A stretch of 64,000 nucleotides of DNA from Isoetes taiwanensis (lineage: Eukaryota; Streptophyta; Lycopodiopsida; Isoetales; Isoetaceae), in contig JAJEKV010000276.1 of the NCBI GenBank assembly GCA_021234155.1, forward strand, positions 124,001 to 188,000, written 5' to 3'. The notes beneath the pieces were generated by a model. That model had not been told where the DNA came from, searched no databases, and saw nothing but the letters and a program-made list of their open reading frames with translations. The stretch's first letter is position 1. Every line of letters starts with the position of its first letter. Made by a program: the position numbers and the translations under genes. Below are positions 1 to 11,765 of this stretch, piece after piece.

Positions 1-350
1 TTTCCCCACAATAAATAAAGCATTTTATCATGCCTATAAGGTGCTTATCTAAAACTTGTGATTATCTAACACTATGCAAAGTATGAGTATAATTAACTGT
101 TGTGCATTCTTCTAGATGTATTAAGGTGTAGTATTCATTTATTATTCAAAAATGTTGTACAATGTGTTTCTAGCCTATGGATGTACAATGTATCCATAGT
201 CAAGCTTTTGATTGTGGATGTTTTCCTATAACTTATCAAAAAACTTGATCATTATGGAAATCTTGTTGTAGTAATCATGATTCAAATTGTAGATCTTGTG
301 TATAGAAGCTATATTTCAAAAAATATATCTCTCTATGTAGCTATAGCGAT

Positions 351-478
351 GATAAGCGATGCCCACAAACCCATTAGGCGAGCCTCGCAAGAACTTGCAT
401 GCATCTAACTTGAAAACTATGATTAGCAATGCCCACGAACCCATTAGGCAAGCCTCGTAAGAACTTGCATGCATCTAA
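351..478. repeat. 58-bp direct repeat, two copies
   Basis: Positions 351-408 and 421-478 are near-identical, sharing GCCCAC-AACCCATTAGGC and the end AAGAACTTGCATGCATCTAA. They are separated by 12 bp. No coding role is visible. Confidence 0.8.
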
Positions 479-479
479 T

Positions 480-2990
480 GCATTATTGTATCATTAATAC
501 TTTACTTGGAGTAGGAAGTCATCGTGTTGTTAGACCTATGCCATGTGGCACTATGAGACGATCCAAAAAAAATGTAGATAAGCAATAAAAGCTTGATACA
601 TAGACAATATGGCTTGCAAAGTCATGTGTATCAGATGGTTGTGCCAAAACCCTAAAAAATATGTAAAACCACAGGGGTGTTCCCTACCTACTATAGGTGA
701 ACATGGGTAGCTCACCTATAACATCATTTGACCTTAGTACATATTTGTTCCAACAGAATTACGATTCGGTGAAAGCAAGGCAACTCAACAAAAATCGTGA
801 AGGCAGATGGTATCTAAAGACCATTAAGTATATGCAGAAATAAAAATTCGTGCATTGCACTTTCTTTTCAAATATAGTGGACCATATCAGATTTGACAAA
901 ACCTTCAAGGAATTGATGATAAAGCTTCTGCCTAACGAAGGTCCTTTGATAAGTCCTGAAACCAACGCACTCCATGTGACTACATTGGGACATATGCCTC
1001 CACTCGCATATTCTCAAACCATTCCAAGCATAATTGACTTCTTGATAGGAGGAAAACCTGCAATTATTGAACTTCATGATACAATTTCATTGTATGCCTC
1101 CTTAAAACATTTGCATTTCATATACATATTGATATTCCTAAAGGCAACTAAGTCCTATCATGATTATCTGCTTATAAATAATTCTGCCATTATATCCCAA
1201 TCCTGATACACTGACACATGAAAGAACTTAGAATTGTGATCATTTCCAGCTGCATCATACTGAAGCAATTAGAGCCAACCAATGCTCTCCCAACTGAGTG
1301 TATCCTGTAATCATTGCACTCCATGGACAACATTTAGCATTGGCAATTGACAAAAGATTCGATCTGCTTCTTCTAGACTTTCACATTTTGCATGCATGTC
1401 AAGTAAGGTACTATCCACCATGATTCTGGAATGTTATATCAATTAGACTGCTCCCCACAGCAAGCTGCCAATTTAAAATGATTTCATTGCCTTGAATAAC
1501 CCTCCCATATTCTAATACAATTGTACTTGCACACGCTTTCAGAATTCTTGAAAGCGTGATTTTGTCTGAGATTATTCCTTTTTGTTACATCTCTTCGAAA
1601 CATTTTAGAAAAAAAGCTCCACATGCTGGATATATCCTGCAATGTATTCCAAGAAACAACATTGCAAATTTGGAGTTTGCTAAAAGCCTCATGCGCCACC
1701 ACATCTAGATCATTTTAGAATATTCTAGAAGCTTCTAAAGCATTCTAGAAGAAAGATTATGATAAGCGGACAAAATGCTGCAAGCTAAAAGGCAAAGCCA
1801 AACAAGCTTGAGTTTTTTAGATATCCTAGAGCACCATAGTTATGAGTTTGTGCCATGCCAGCAAAAACCCAGTCTTAAATCCACATTATTGCTAAATCTC
1901 GACCATTAAGATCAAGAACATGATAGAAAATGCTTTCCATCTTCGAATCTCGATCTCTCTCTTGGAAACCCTATGATCAAAGTAGAAAGTAGGACTGTAA
2001 AAAGGTACTTTAAAAATCTAAACAAAACAGAAAAGCTTTAAGCTTCCACTGAGGAATCGTACCAGACATCAAGCAATCAGCCAAACAAATCCTCAACAGA
2101 ATCAACCCTCGGGAATCGAGACCATTGGGTGAAGAGAGAGGGATATACTTGGAAGTCCGCGCTCGAGATCCACCATGCACCTATAAAGTTGTAGTCACAA
2201 AATTTCAATCACCTTGAAATTTCGGCTCTAATCACCTTGATTTTTAAAGTCAAAATTTCAATATGATTCTTCGTTGATTTTCAGTTCAAAGTTTGAAACA
2301 TTTACGTGAACAATTAAAAACAGGCAAAATTTCTTTTATTCATATACCACAAAGTGGTTTCCAACATGACCACATTCAACATAAATTGCATTTACAGGAA
2401 CCTTCATAAAGATTAATCTTCACGCCTGCATTTACACCATAAAAATAACATCAAAGCTTTTGGGCAGAGAAAAGCTAGCTGAAACTGTAAACCCAAAGCT
2501 TCATTCCCGCATGCAAGCCCTGTAGTAGCAACAACTCACAACAAAAGCACAACAAAGAACAACAAAATCGTAGATCATCGCCAAAAGCTTCATAGACTCG
2601 CAGATCATAGCCAAAAGCTCCACAAACTCGTCAAGATTGTGGTAAACTATCAAGAAACTCCAAGAAATTGCAAAACACCTCAAACCACCAAGAAACTGTG
2701 GTGCTCCAAGGTGCTCAGCAAGCGCCAACAAGATTAGAGCATAAACTAGGAAAAAACATTGCAGATCATCACCAAAAGCTCCTGCATCATGTCGTATCGA
2801 AGAAGACGCATGCAAAAGGAAGTGCAGAGTGTCCTAAAATGTCTTTTATATCTTCGCCACATAGGTTGACACGTCCATAAAATTTTAAGGTGGTATAAAA
2901 TTTCGTCAGCAAATTTCGCCTCCCAAAAAACCAAACTGATAGAAAGACTTGAATTATTCTTTCATTCAAAACCACAATTACAAGATGGTA
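480..2990. other. gene-poor stretch, nothing recognised
   Basis: AT-rich sequence with only short overlapping ORFs on both strands. The longest plus ORF (850-1206, 118 aa) is overlapped by minus ORFs of similar quality and has no motif I recognise, so I do not call it a gene. Confidence 0.5.
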
Positions 2991-3006
2991 TTAGTACCAT
3001 AATTTC

Positions 3007-3041
3007 AGAAAGAAAGAAAGAAAGAAACAAACAAACAAACA
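3007..3041. repeat. AGAA/ACAA microsatellite
   Basis: A run of AGAA units passes directly into ACAA units. It lies about 160 bp upstream of the HUH-type relic. Confidence 0.9.
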
Positions 3042-3204
3042 TAATGGAGACGAACAACATGATGTGCCCCCATTACCTTGGCACCATCGACATAGCAACT
3101 CTAGAAAAAGCAATAACAAAAATGGATAACAAAAACCATCCCACCAAAAGATTCAGCAAAAAAAAAAAGATCTAGCCGGCTGTGTTTCTGTTGTTTTGTT
3201 TATA

Positions 3205-4238
3205 ATGTCTTTGAAGAGGGCAGCGAGGAAAGGGAAGAGTGTTGCTTGCTCCGTCCCTGCTTCTCTGAGTTGTTTAAACCTCGGTTCCTCTGATTCTTAA
3301 GAGCGTGAGACTGGAGGACATGCTGGTTGTTCTCTTGGGCAGGATTGGAATGCCATAGATGTGAGTGTGACCTTAGGTTTGTCTGGGCAAGATGTGCCCA
3401 TGAGTTTTTATGATGTTCTTGTGGGGTTTTGCAATCGGAGGTGTGTGGCTGGAGCTGTGGCTATGGAGCGTGGTGCAAGTGTAGATCACTTGAATTGTTA
3501 GGCTATTTTTAGAGCCCGGTTCAAGAGTCCCAGGGCCATGAATGATGCCATAAAAAGAGATTTCAATTGGGTTTCAAAGCCTCTTGGTGTGATATTGTAT
3601 GCAAAGCCCTTAAAAACACTCGCCTTCATTATTTTGAGGGCATGATTGGGTACTGTATGAAGGATGTTGGAAAAGTTTATTATGTCTGCCATCTTCATAA
3701 TGTGAGTGAGTCTGCTATCGAGAAAGGAAAGGATTTGTATTTGAGATGGGGAGCTGGTGACACGAAAAATTTAGTTGTGCTTGATAATAAAAACCTGTTG
3801 AATCGAGCTGCCCATTTTGTGAATTACCATGGGAACCATAGATTGACTGCTAGTTTATTGTACACGTTGGCCATGATGATTCGTTCTGGAAAATTTACCT
3901 TGTCTAGTTCTTGGATTATCCCTTTAAACACTGCCCATATCAATGAGCACAGTGTCTGGGCTGCATGGAGAGTCCTGCTCAATCCTAGTCACTGCATGCC
4001 GTCGGATATGAGAACCATCTTGTTTGGCTTGCCAGGAGGTTTTGTACCTGTGGAAAGGAATGGGCCCGGGCGGAGGCGGTATTGGGATGATGCTATTCCT
4101 GCTGATGAGGAAGATAATAACTTCGAGGATATTCATGATGCTTCTTATAGTGCAGACAGTCCTGATGTTGTGATACTTGAGCTTGGTGTAGATTACATCC
4201 CTGTGGACAAGGGTGATCGTACCATGGCTGTTGGCTGA
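3205..4238 (+). pseudogene. Replitron-like HUH endonuclease (Rep) relic
   Basis: From the ATG at 3205 one frame reads to about 3560 with in-frame stops at 3298 (TAA) and 3499 (TAG). A one-base frame change near 3560-3570 then leads into a 223-codon open stretch ending at 4236. The first part contains ERGASVDHLNC followed by the TAG and AIF, which looks like HUH motif 2 of the His-x-x-x-Gln type with the stop where Gln would be. The second part has GMIGYCMKDVGK, resembling Rep motif 3 (Tyr-x-x-Lys), then a HNVSE segment. This motif order fits Rep-type HUH nucleases, and I associate the HNVS segment from memory with eukaryotic Replitrons. Two stops plus a frame change argue that it is dead. Confidence 0.55.
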
Positions 4239-4312
4239 TGAACTTGCTTGGGTGTTGGTTATACAGTTGGGTTTCTTTGTTTTCATGGTTTTGTTTGTTT
4301 TAATAGTTGCAG

Positions 4313-4866
4313 GAGTTATGGGAGATTGATCGGGAAGCAGTTGTTGGCGTGGAGCAACCTGTTGTGTCTTTGCCCGAATCTTTCATTTCATCTGCTGTAG
4401 AGGCATCCCATCCCAATCCTGCTATGCGTTCACCTGAACACGGCGGCATTTTCTTTCGGGAGTTCGCGGAATAATGTTATCCAGTTGGGACCGAGGCTTT
4501 TATAGGATTGCGGCATCTTTGCGCTTGCTTAGGCGGCAGCTTAGAGGGTTCTATATGTCCATTGACAATGCCATATCTGTTGTGGAGTGGGAGCATTTGG
4601 GTGTGGCTGTTTCTGAATTGCACATATTACGTTCTCATATGAGCCTTGCGAGGGGAAATACGGCAACTAGATGCAGTCATTAGGCATACACAAAGTGGCT
4701 CAGCTATGAACTGATTTATTTACACGTTCTTGTTTTGTTAGCTTGTGATTTTGTATGTGGAGTTCATGAACCTTGATCTGGATTTGTATTGTAGTGCTTG
4801 CAGGAGCACCTTCGTGTTGGGGAGCTCAACATCGGTCAGCTGGTTGAGTGTCCTTCAACATTGTGA
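4313..4866 (+). pseudogene. possible downstream exons of the HUH relic
   Basis: After an acceptor-like TTGCAG at 4307-4312, a frame beginning ELWEIDREAVVG stays open to 4473. A second acceptor-like GCAG ending at 4803 is followed by 20 codons (EHLRVGELNIGQLVE...) and a TGA at 4864. An alternative frame is open at 4474-4683. Whether these were spliced to the HUH relic is inference from position and strand. Confidence 0.3.
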
Positions 4867-4887
4867 ACTTTCTTTTGAGTTGTTAAT

Positions 4888-5130
4888 GTATAGGTATGGT
4901 TTGCTGGTTATGGGAAATGTTTATTCATAATTGTGAGGAGGCTGAAATTGGTTAATGTATAGGTATGGTTTGCTGGTTATGGGAATTCATATTCATAATT
5001 GTGAGGAAGCTGAAATTGGTTAAGGGAAATGTGTGATGAGCTGGATTGTTAAAGTATGTTAGGTCGTTGTAGGAAATGCTTATTTATAACTGTGAGGAGG
5101 CTGAAATTGGTTAAGGGAATTATGCCATGG
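4888..5130. repeat. imperfect tandem repeat
   Basis: Three spaced copies of a segment containing GTGAGGA(G/A)GCTGAAATTGG, two of them preceded by GTATAGGTATGGTTTGCTGG. Copies are roughly 70-100 bp apart. Confidence 0.75.
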
Positions 5131-5289
5131 GCTGGATTGTTGTTCACATTTCATTCTATAAAATAATGGGACTAACTTGTGTGCTATGTTAGTGGGCTTG
5201 TTAGTGGGTTTTGCGTATTTCGGGAATGGATCGGTTTTTATGCGCAAAGTATTTTCTGAAATTAGGGTTTTTGGTTTGTACTTTTGAGG

Positions 5290-5531
5290 GCTGTTATGGC
5301 TTATCTCGTGAAACAAGACTCCTTAACTTCGAAGTTCGAGACCGCCTGTGAGAATGCGACTTTTCGATCTTGTTGGGGGTCAAATCCTTGACCAATGTAA
5401 GGTGGTTAGAAGTTGGGGCCCAACCAAGCAATGTAGTGTGGTGTGTGGTCACATGTCCGGTTGGATCTTGCCTAGTGGCGTGGCGTTAAAACTCTATCTA
5501 TCTATCGGTCTTGGTTTTCTGGCCGAGATTT
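5290..5531 (+). repeat. tRNA-related SINE-like sequence
   Basis: TGGCTTATCTCG (about 5296-5307) fits a pol III A box. AGTTCGAGACC about 40 bp further on fits a B box. The body continues through a second B-box-like GGGGTCAAATCC and ends near a short CTAT repeat. No foldable tRNA was identified, so a tRNA-derived SINE is the better reading. Confidence 0.4.
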
Positions 5532-5994
5532 AATCTTGGAGTTGATCAAAAATCAATTATCGACTAATAACATCTGAGTGGCTCAAATTTTATACTTTCC
5601 GGAACTTGCTTGTAACATCCTAGAGTGTTAGCATGCAAATCTTATAAAATCATAGAATAATATGAGAATACGATTTCTTGTTTTTATTCCGACGAGAAAA
5701 AGCATTGCGAGAACATGCTTTATGGGAGAGAAACGAGAAATCACGGTTTTAGAAGATAAGGGCGGATCGATGACCCATAAGAATGCTGATTGGAAGCTTC
5801 ACGCAGATTAGTTGTGGCGGGGGCTCTTCCATTCGGCCCAGATTAGTGGGCGATCCTCCATTCCGGCGATGCCATGCTTCTGTTGCAAACCCTCCATGCT
5901 TCTGGCGATGGCGCCCCATTCCGGCGATGCTTCTCCATTCTGGCGATGGCGCCCCTGCTTCTCTTGCAAAACCTCGGACCAGAGACGTTAAGGG

Positions 5995-6116
5995 AGATAA
6001 CGCCCTGGCCCTCGGGCGTTCACCATAAAAAAAATTTTCGGCATGGCCAAAATGGCGAGGGCGTGCCATGCCGAATTTTTTTTTTATGGTAACGCCCTCG
6101 GCCCAGGGCGTTATCT
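5995..6116. repeat. 122-bp inverted repeat (MITE or foldback)
   Basis: The ends AGATAACGCCCTGG and CCAGGGCGTTATCT are exact reverse complements. Pairing continues through the ACCATAAAA/TTTTATGGT segments and CGGCATGGC/GCCATGCCG to a ~17-bp loop. The arms make a near-perfect hairpin of about 50 bp. No coding capacity. Confidence 0.85.
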
Positions 6117-6697
6117 ACCCCATCTAAAAATTCCCAACCATTCCAACGTTTCCACGCTATTGCCATTTGACTGTTGGTAACGTCGCGCTTTTTTCGACAA
6201 GGGTTCTTTGTATTGCGGCTTCGAAAACCAAAAGCGGCCAAGGCAAACATGATGCTTTTAGAGGTTAGGATTTTATTCATCTGATTGAAATGTGCTTCTT
6301 AATGCTGCCATGTGAATAAGCCATCAAAGTATCTTCTGCTTGCCTCTGTCTCTGAATCCTGCATCTTGAATGCTGTCGCCTTGTATTCTGTACCAAATGA
6401 AGCGTTTCTATTTGTTCTTGCAATCAAAGACAATGCTGGACAACCTTTTTTGGCCCAAGCAGAAAATTTCCTGATGTTTACTTAGATAACCAGATTTGTT
6501 ACATTTAGAGCCGGGGATCTGCGTTATTTTAATGGGGAAACAGCTGTTTTAATGCCTAAAACATTCACCATGTTTAGTAGCTTTCCGTAGCATCTCTCGC
6601 ATTACCTGGCATGAGTGGCTTCATATCAGAATTAATGGTTTCTTGTTCCGAGGATGGGAAGGGACGACCTTCTTACCTTTTAGATTGGAACGAGTAA

Positions 6698-6733
6698 GCT
6701 GAGCACATCGCGGTGCTGAGCACATCGCGGTGC
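6698..6733. repeat. short tandem duplication
   Basis: GCTGAGCACATCGCGGT occurs twice back to back, followed by GCT. Confidence 0.85.
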
Positions 6734-6949
6734 TTACACCTCTCGCCTATTGAAGTGATGTTATTCTAGGTAAATTTATAGGAAATTCCTGCAGTGCATT
6801 AACTTATGCAAAAAATTTTCAATTTCAACCGTTTGGGTTGTAACGTGTATCGTGTATCGCTCCTGGACTGTGCCCAACAGAGCTAATTGATGCACCATTG
6901 TGTTTAACAGAGCCAGATCTTGTGAAAGTTTGGCTTTCCTTTATATAAT

Positions 6950-7170
6950 CAATTCACCTTCATTGAATCCTCTAAACTCTGGACCAGGACAAAAAGTCCA
7001 CCAGCAAAGTCGAGGCATTCCTATTGTGAACTCATTTGTATCTTATACCAAACAAAGCAAGGATTTGCACATGCAGAATCAAAGCATCATCTATTTGTTC
7101 TTGTGCTTTTCTGTCTAACAAATCGAGATGATGTTAGAGCGTCTCAAACCTTTATTGTAGTATTTTCTAA
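6950..7170. repeat. diverged repeat, partner at 9128-9395
   Basis: This segment and 9128-9395 share GAATCCTCTAAACTCTG, then CACCAGCAAA, AAGCAAGGATTTG and a final GTTAGAGC(G/A)(T)GTCAAACCTTTAT block in the same order. A weaker third relative is visible at 6335-6430. They may be duplicated UTR or intron sequence, or copies of an old element. Confidence 0.6.
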
Positions 7171-7526
7171 ATTCTTAAAACTAAGAAGAAAGCAAGTATT
7201 TGCACCCGTAAAAGTATCTTATTTTTTTAATGTCTGCATCAGAACTCATATCATAGCTATCTGGGTTTGGTAGTATATTTACATTTAGTTTCTTCTACTT
7301 GTCTGTGTTATTAAATTCTTTTGTTCTGATGATTTTGCAGTGGTAAGAGAATAAGGCAATTTGTAACTCTTGGTGAACCACACAGTTACTAAAAAGAAGT
7401 TGATGCTTATGTCTACCATTGGCAGTCACGTTGATGCCACATGAACTGGTAATTTTTGGCACTGTCCTTTGTTAACTACATGGTACTAAAAAATGTTTAT
7501 GTGCAAAATCCAATGGAAAAACTATC

Positions 7527-7890
7527 AGACACTCTGCCATGCTTCTAAACTGTTAATTGCTAATATTGTTTCATCAGAAATTTGAAGCTGATTTTTTTTG
7601 AACACTACGATGATTCCTTCTCATAAGTACATGATGTGGCTTTGAGAAAGTTTTTTGTCAGAAATCTGAGCCTGAATTTGTTTTGACATTATTGGAACTT
7701 GAGCACTCTGCCAGGCTTCTGATCTGTTCACTGCAAATAATTTATGATCAGAAATTTGAGCCTGATTTCCTGTTTTGAAAATCAGGCACATAAGTACATG
7801 ATTGACTTTGAGAAAGTTCTTCGTCAGAAATTCGAGACTGAATTTGTTTTGACACTACACTAGTTCCTGCATGGAAGTACTTGATGTGGC
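7527..7890. repeat. ~190-bp imperfect tandem duplication
   Basis: Two successive units each contain CACTCTGCCA(T/G)GCTTCT, a GATCAGAAATTTGA-type segment, AAGTACATGAT and a GAGAAAGTT-TT-GTCAGAAAT block, ending near a TTGTTTTGACA segment. No gene is apparent from 7170 to 9100 apart from this. Confidence 0.7.
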
Positions 7891-9406
7891 TTTAAGTAAT
7901 ACAAAGGTATCCGAGGATGTGCTCATGCTGCCATATCAAAAGAACATGCACGAATGGAGTCATTAGTACTTGAATAGTCATCTGTTGGTAGTATATGATA
8001 TATAACAGTTTGCTTGTTTAATTCTTTGTAGACAGAGAAGACTCACCAGTTCATTTGTTTCAGAATAATTCTTGCCTCATTAGCAATGAGTTCTACAATT
8101 GAGACACACCTTGAAAGGTAACAGAAGTATTGCTTTTTAGAATTTTCTAGAATCAATGACTTTTCCTGGGCAAGTGTAAATTATAAAGCATCATAATCTG
8201 CAAGGCATTACCTTGATGTCACTTGAATAACTTTCCATTATCTACTTGAAATAGATGCAATCTGCTCCCCCCTTCTTGATATATCATAAAACATGCGATC
8301 TATTTATTTTTTCCTTTACAACATGATTGTCTCTCTGCCGGCAATGAGTTTTTCCCAATTTTATTGTAGAAACAAATTAGAGCATTCATATTATACCACA
8401 AGTTCTAATAGTCTTCTAAAAAATGTGAGAACTTGTAACTTCGAATTTTGAGAACTGGTTATGTCAGAGTCGCCACTGTCACTGCTATAAGTTATAAATA
8501 TACATAGCAAAACACACAAGAATTTTAATATGGCTTCCATCTGACCTCATAAGGCATTGCACATGGTTCTTCTAAGCCAGTATGCATGTTAACAAGTGTT
8601 CTGCAGCACATCAGTCAGCACTCTACTAATAGTAAGTTATTACTTCAATTTATAGGCAAGCCAAGCTTTATAGCCTTTCATGCAGGATTAGTCCAGCAAT
8701 ATAGGTTGCAATATTGAATAGATTCAAAGAATTGGGAGAAATTTTTTATATTCAAAAAGATGTTATTTACAGTTCTATCATTTTGTGGGATATCTGATGG
8801 ATATTTAACTTGACGATTTATGGGCAATACAGCATCTAAAGTCATATAATCTGCATAGTCTCATGTACGGAGCACAAGATTGGATCAAACTTGGGTGAAC
8901 AAGGCTAACAGGGAAGTAGTTGTATTGGAGTTATTGGGTTTGGTTGAGGAGGGATTGGGATGTCCGAGGAAAAAATTATTATTATCTTTGCTATAACATC
9001 ACCCTTTAGTATTGATGCCTACGTGCAGATTTCAAGATATTTTAAGTTAGTGCTGTTAGTTTTTACTTGTAAGGTAGATTACAAGCGAATCTCCAGAGCA
9101 TCGCTTACCTTTGTGTAAGTCCCTTTAGTTGAATCCTCTAAACTCTGAAATCCAGGAGAAATCGAGTGTTGCACCAGCAAAACTAGTATCTTCTGTTTGT
9201 CCCCAAATTCTGAATCCTCATATTGAAACTCGTTCTTCAGTTTGTGCTTTGTATCTTGTATCAAATAAAGCAAGGATTTGTGCCTGCAGAATTAAAACAT
9301 CTTCTAGTTGTTCTTGGCATAGCAATTACAGCAAATTGATTTGTGCCTGTTTCTAATCCAGGTCTTCTTGTTAGAGCATGTCAAACCTTTATCATAAGTA
9401 CCTGGC

Positions 9407-10609
9407 ATGGATGAAGGGCCTCATCGGGATGGAACCCCGAGCAAGCGAGGTAATAGGTCACCCAGCAGGCGCAAGAACAAGCAGCAGGATGCTGAATCTG
9501 CTTCATCGTCTTCCATATCAGAGGATGTTGGACAAGGTTCGGCTGCTGATGGTTTGAGAAAATATAAGTCTACTACCCCTCTTCAGTTTTCGAGCAAAAG
9601 TAAGATGGAGGTCGCCCAGCATGCTCTTGAAGGTGGAGGTGATGGCAAAACAGACAAGCCGGAGTCTTGGGTATCACATTATATTGAGAGGGAACCAGGT
9701 GGCCAGTATATTAAATTGGGAGTTGTAATTGAGACCAAAATCAGGTTGGATCCGCATCTTCCTTTCGGAGCACAGAATATGCAGTTCCCTGGATCTCCCA
9801 ATATGCAGTTCTTTGCAGTGCCTCCTGTTCCTCCAGACCGAAGGAGCACTAGTAGCGGCACAAGCACTAATGATGTCAGAGATGCCCATGCGCAGGGCCG
9901 TGGTGCTCAGCTTTCTGATGTTAGTGATGAGAAATATTCTGATGCATCTGGCAGAGATACCCGTGATCATCACGAGGTTCTTAATGATCATCATCATCCA
10001 CCATTGGATAATTACCTTCATCATGAACGTCAGGATCATAAGGACCATCACAATCATGGGGAGGAGGATTTCCTTCATTATGGACACCAGGATCATAGGG
10101 ACCATCACAAACATGGAGAGGAAGAATACATTGAAGAACACCATGTGGGTCGTGAAGAACATCATGTGGGTCGTAAAGAGCATGAGGATCATCCGCAGCG
10201 TCATGAAGATCGTTATGAAGAGATAAAGGGAGATCCTGCTCCTTTGCAGCAGCATTATCCTCAAGAGCCAGAATCCCGGAGATCGAGCAGCGGATCTGAC
10301 AGATCCCCCCGCCGCAAAAGAGGCGAAAGCAGAGGTCACGAAGCAGCCGATCATGCTCCTCCCCCGTACTATTATGGCCACCATGGTGAACCCGGAGGTG
10401 AACATGGTCGCGGCATGGGCATTACCGAGCGTGGTATTCCTCTTGGCTCTCATGGCTTACCTCTTCCTCCTTCCTCTGCCAGACGTCGGAGCTCTTGGGC
10501 CCTTGGAGAGATTCCACTCTCTTCTCTAGCTGCTCCTCCTCCTAGATCTGCTCAACATCATCGTCGGAGAAGTTCTGTCATGCCTCATGAAGTTATCCGT
10601 GAACGCTGA
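9407..10609 (+). CDS. His/Ser/Arg-rich low-complexity protein, 400 aa
   Basis: This is the longest intact ORF in the window, opening at an ATG in the context CTGGCATGGATG and ending in TGA at 10607. Residues ~1-80 are charged and Ser-rich. Residues ~85-105 (ESWVSHYIEREPGGQYIKL) resemble the start of a BRX domain (W...EPGxYIxL), but the rest of that domain does not follow. Residues ~185-275 are extremely His/Asp/Glu-rich, with repeats of the DHHNHGEEDF and HHVGREEHH type. The C-terminus is Arg/Ser/Pro-rich. No enzyme motif is seen. The missing BRX remainder may mean an exon is absent or the likeness is chance. Either a real host gene with unseen upstream exons or a captured fragment; no function is assigned. 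Confidence 0.55.
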   Translation: MDEGPHRDGTPSKRGNRSPSRRKNKQQDAESASSSSISEDVGQGSAADGLRKYKSTTPLQFSSKSKMEVAQHALEGGGDGKTDKPESWVSHYIEREPGGQYIKLGVVIETKIRLDPHLPFGAQNMQFPGSPNMQFFAVPPVPPDRRSTSSGTSTNDVRDAHAQGRGAQLSDVSDEKYSDASGRDTRDHHEVLNDHHHPPLDNYLHHERQDHKDHHNHGEEDFLHYGHQDHRDHHKHGEEEYIEEHHVGREEHHVGRKEHEDHPQRHEDRYEEIKGDPAPLQQHYPQEPESRRSSSGSDRSPRRKRGESRGHEAADHAPPPYYYGHHGEPGGEHGRGMGITERGIPLGSHGLPLPPSSARRRSSWALGEIPLSSLAAPPPRSAQHHRRRSSVMPHEVIRER

Positions 10610-11415
10610 ACACAACATACTATTACTTCTACCATCCTACCTCAGGCTGTCTGCCATATATGTCCTTTGTTTCCCTAAGTAGATCGGTATCAATTTGTTA
10701 GTATTTCACTAGGTTTTGTTTTCGGGCAGTGTTCATCAAGGTAAGTACCATGTTGTGCAGTTGCATCTCCATATATTGTACTATAAGATTTGGAATGTCT
10801 TGGTTTAATCTCCGTTTATGGTTCTATGGCATGGAGAGCATCTTCATGGCAGTGCCAGTCCATTCATGGCACGCAGTAAAATGATGCATGGGTTCAGATA
10901 GTTCAAGTCCATGTGTAGTCACCTCTGGCTTATTCAGACTGGGATTGGTCATATAATTTACTTTCAGGTTGTTGAGGGAATGTGGTGAACAGGTTGCTAA
11001 CAGGTTCCCCTGTTTATTAAAAGTCAAGTATATTTGAGTTCTGAGTTATAGGTTCTATTTGTATTGAGGATGGAAAGAAAAGATTCACTAGCATTTTCTA
11101 AGTGATTGGCTGTACTTTTATCTTTTGTTAGGATGTTTTCTTGGACACCTTTAGGGTAGTCTGTTCATTGTTGCGAACGTGGTGTTGGGATGGGTTGCTA
11201 CAGCAGGGTTCAAATCCCTGATCTCTCAGTATGTGGTAGTAGTCATCAATGTATATATTACAACATGGAAGTTTGGTAGTCATTTTTGGTTGAGGGTAAA
11301 TCTTGTGATGCCATGTGGCATCCTCTTTATTAAAGGAAGCTTGCAGTATTTCTGGCAACAACAAGTTTTACATATCATTTTGCCATTTCCTTTTGTTTTT
11401 GCTGTTTTCCTTTTG
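10610..11415. other. 3' flank of the His-rich gene; B-box-like motif
   Basis: No ORF of substance. GGGTTCAAATCCC at about 11207-11219 is a good pol III B box on the plus strand, but I see no convincing A box at the usual distance, so a SINE fragment is only possible. Confidence 0.35.
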
Positions 11416-11489
11416 CTCTTGGCCTTGTTAGACCTCTTACATACACAAGATCAGTCTTGTTCTTCAAATTGTTATGACGCCCGGCAGCG

Positions 11490-11545
11490 CCGGGCACCAT
11501 AGATAGTTATGCACGACCGGGCACCATAGATAGTTATGCACGACA
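11490..11545. repeat. 27-bp tandem duplication
   Basis: Two consecutive copies of CCGGGCACCATAGATAGTTA followed by TGCACGA, at the 5' end of the retroposon. Confidence 0.85.
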
Positions 11546-11765
11546 AGATAGGTGGGAGATGAGGATGGTCGCTCGTGACGATGGCGCTTAGGGCTGCCGA
11601 CGGTTTTCCTTGTAACTTGAGAATCAGAACTCCGTTTTTGATAATCTTTAGTTCGTTGGAAAGCTTGTCTCGAGAGCTCTCCATCAACATTAATTTTGTT
11701 AGGGTTTGCTATCAGGTTAGGGGCCGGATTTAGGTCTGTTTGATTTCGACCAGTTATAGTAGGGA

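Noticed and set aside
850-1206. 118-aa plus ORF as a gene
   Set aside because: Overlapped by equally long minus ORFs, with no motif and no splice or promoter context.
9674-10453. 259-aa minus ORF and 165-aa plus ORF within the His-rich gene
   Set aside because: Frame shadows of the repetitive His/Asp codons; Met/Ile-rich composition is typical of antisense artefacts.
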